Source: Paraburkholderia sp. CNPSo 3274
GTDB lineage: Bacteria > Pseudomonadota > Gammaproteobacteria > Burkholderiales > Burkholderiaceae
NCBI RefSeq assembly: GCF_024206475.1
Contig: NZ_JAMBPR010000026.1
Location: 1-64,000 of the forward strand
DNA length: 64,000 bases
Direction of reading: 5' to 3'
In this document: piece by piece, positions 63,506 through 64,000 of the stretch
Layout: the number at the start of each line of letters is the position of its first letter
Numbering within the stretch: the stretch's first letter is position 1
Translations under genes and position numbers: made by a program
The notes under the pieces: generated by a model
The model's input: only the letters and a program-made list of their open reading frames with translations
Database searches by the model: none
What the model was told of the DNA's origin: nothing

Positions 63506-64000
63506 TCCCGCCGAGAAGTACCGCCCCTTCCCCGCCATCCGCTTGAACGGCCGCAAATGGCCGACGCGCACCGTCGAGCGCGCGCCGATCTGGATGAGCA
63601 CCGACCTGCGAGACGGCAATCAGTCGCTGATCGAGCCGATGAGCATCGAGCAGAAGACCGAATTCTTCGAAATGCTCGTCGCGATCGGCTTCAAGGAAAT
63701 CGAAGTCGGCTTTCCGTCCGCTTCGCAGACCGACTTCGATTTCGTGCGCAAGCTGATCGACGAAAAGCGCATTCCCGAAGATGTGACGATCGAGGTGCTC
63801 GTGCAGTCGCGCGAAGAATTGATCGCGCGCACGTTCGAAGCGCTCGAAGGCGTGCCGCGCGCAATCGTCCACCTTTACAACGCGATCTGCCCGTCGTTCC
63901 GCAAGATCGTGTTCGGCCAGTCGAAGGACGAAGTAAAAGCGCTCGCGGTCGAAGGCACGCGCATCATCCGCGAACATGCCGATAAAAATCCGCAAACGCA
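63495..64000 (+). CDS. leuA: 2-isopropylmalate synthase (3' end outside the window)
   Basis: First 168 residues of LeuA, long type (MLRNPAEKYRPFPAIRLNGR N-terminus), committing 2-ketoisovalerate to leucine. TDLRDGNQSLIEPMS carries the metal-binding Asp and catalytic Arg of the TIM-barrel active site, and IEVGFPSASQTDFDFVR follows. The feedback domain lies beyond the end. ATG 63495 overlaps the preceding small ORF. Leader peptide, hairpins and small ORF upstream suggest control by leucine supply. Confidence 0.95.
   Translation, partial: MLRNPAEKYRPFPAIRLNGRKWPTRTVERAPIWMSTDLRDGNQSLIEPMSIEQKTEFFEMLVAIGFKEIEVGFPSASQTDFDFVRKLIDEKRIPEDVTIEVLVQSREELIARTFEALEGVPRAIVHLYNAICPSFRKIVFGQSKDEVKALAVEGTRIIREHADKNPQT

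Overview
The window is a GC-rich chromosomal segment from a betaproteobacterium of the Burkholderiaceae (Burkholderia, Paraburkholderia or Caballeronia type; the genus cannot be settled from sequence alone). The evidence is strong G/C bias at third codon positions and a familiar core gene order: kdsD-kdsC-lptC-lptA-lptB-rpoN-hpf-ptsN-hprK-rapZ, then lolB-ispE-tRNA-Gln-prs-rplY-pth, then fdx-coaD-rsmD facing ftsY. No insertion sequence, prophage, CRISPR array or rRNA was seen.

Region 1 (1-6342) is a signalling island on the minus strand. It holds three tandem BvgA/RcsB-type response regulators, an aquaporin gene with an internal in-frame deletion, and a large BvgS-like hybrid sensor kinase cut by the window edge. 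Region 2 (6343-10433) holds an MFS exporter divergent from a LysR regulator across a 37-bp near-perfect palindrome, then a PLP ammonia-lyase overlapping a YheO/DauR-type regulator. Region 3 (10408-15562) holds hcp and its reductase under a clear NsrR-type operator, ssb with a strong terminator, and an MFS transporter.

Region 4 (15563-33476) starts with uvrA and an AI-2E family membrane protein on the plus strand. It continues with a complete respiratory nitrate reductase locus on the minus strand, narK1-narK2-narGHJI then narX-narL, with a terminator separating narI from narX. With hcp this indicates nitrate respiration and a nitrosative-stress response. purU lies upstream. Region 5 (33552-37788) has a Nudix hydrolase, a LysE exporter, apt and a KefB/C-type antiporter.

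Region 6 (37985-49637) is the envelope and nitrogen-PTS block: Kdo precursor synthesis and LPS transport (kdsD/kdsC/lptCAB, with overlapping genes), sigma-54, hibernation factor, PtsN, HPr kinase and RapZ, followed by a LON-domain protein and mutY/mutM. Region 7 (49769-60144) runs TPR protein, lolB, ispE, tRNA-Gln, prs, rplY, pth, hisC, ferredoxin, coaD, rsmD and ftsY. Region 8 (60227-64000) has maiA with a fumarylacetoacetate hydrolase-family gene, ybiB, and leuA cut by the window end. The leuA upstream region holds a leucine-rich leader peptide using rare CUA codons and a small ORF overlapping the leuA start.

Most genes are conserved housekeeping genes. The least ordinary parts are the one-kinase/three-regulator island, the deleted aquaporin, the MFS/LysR palindrome, and the leuA leader and small-ORF arrangement.
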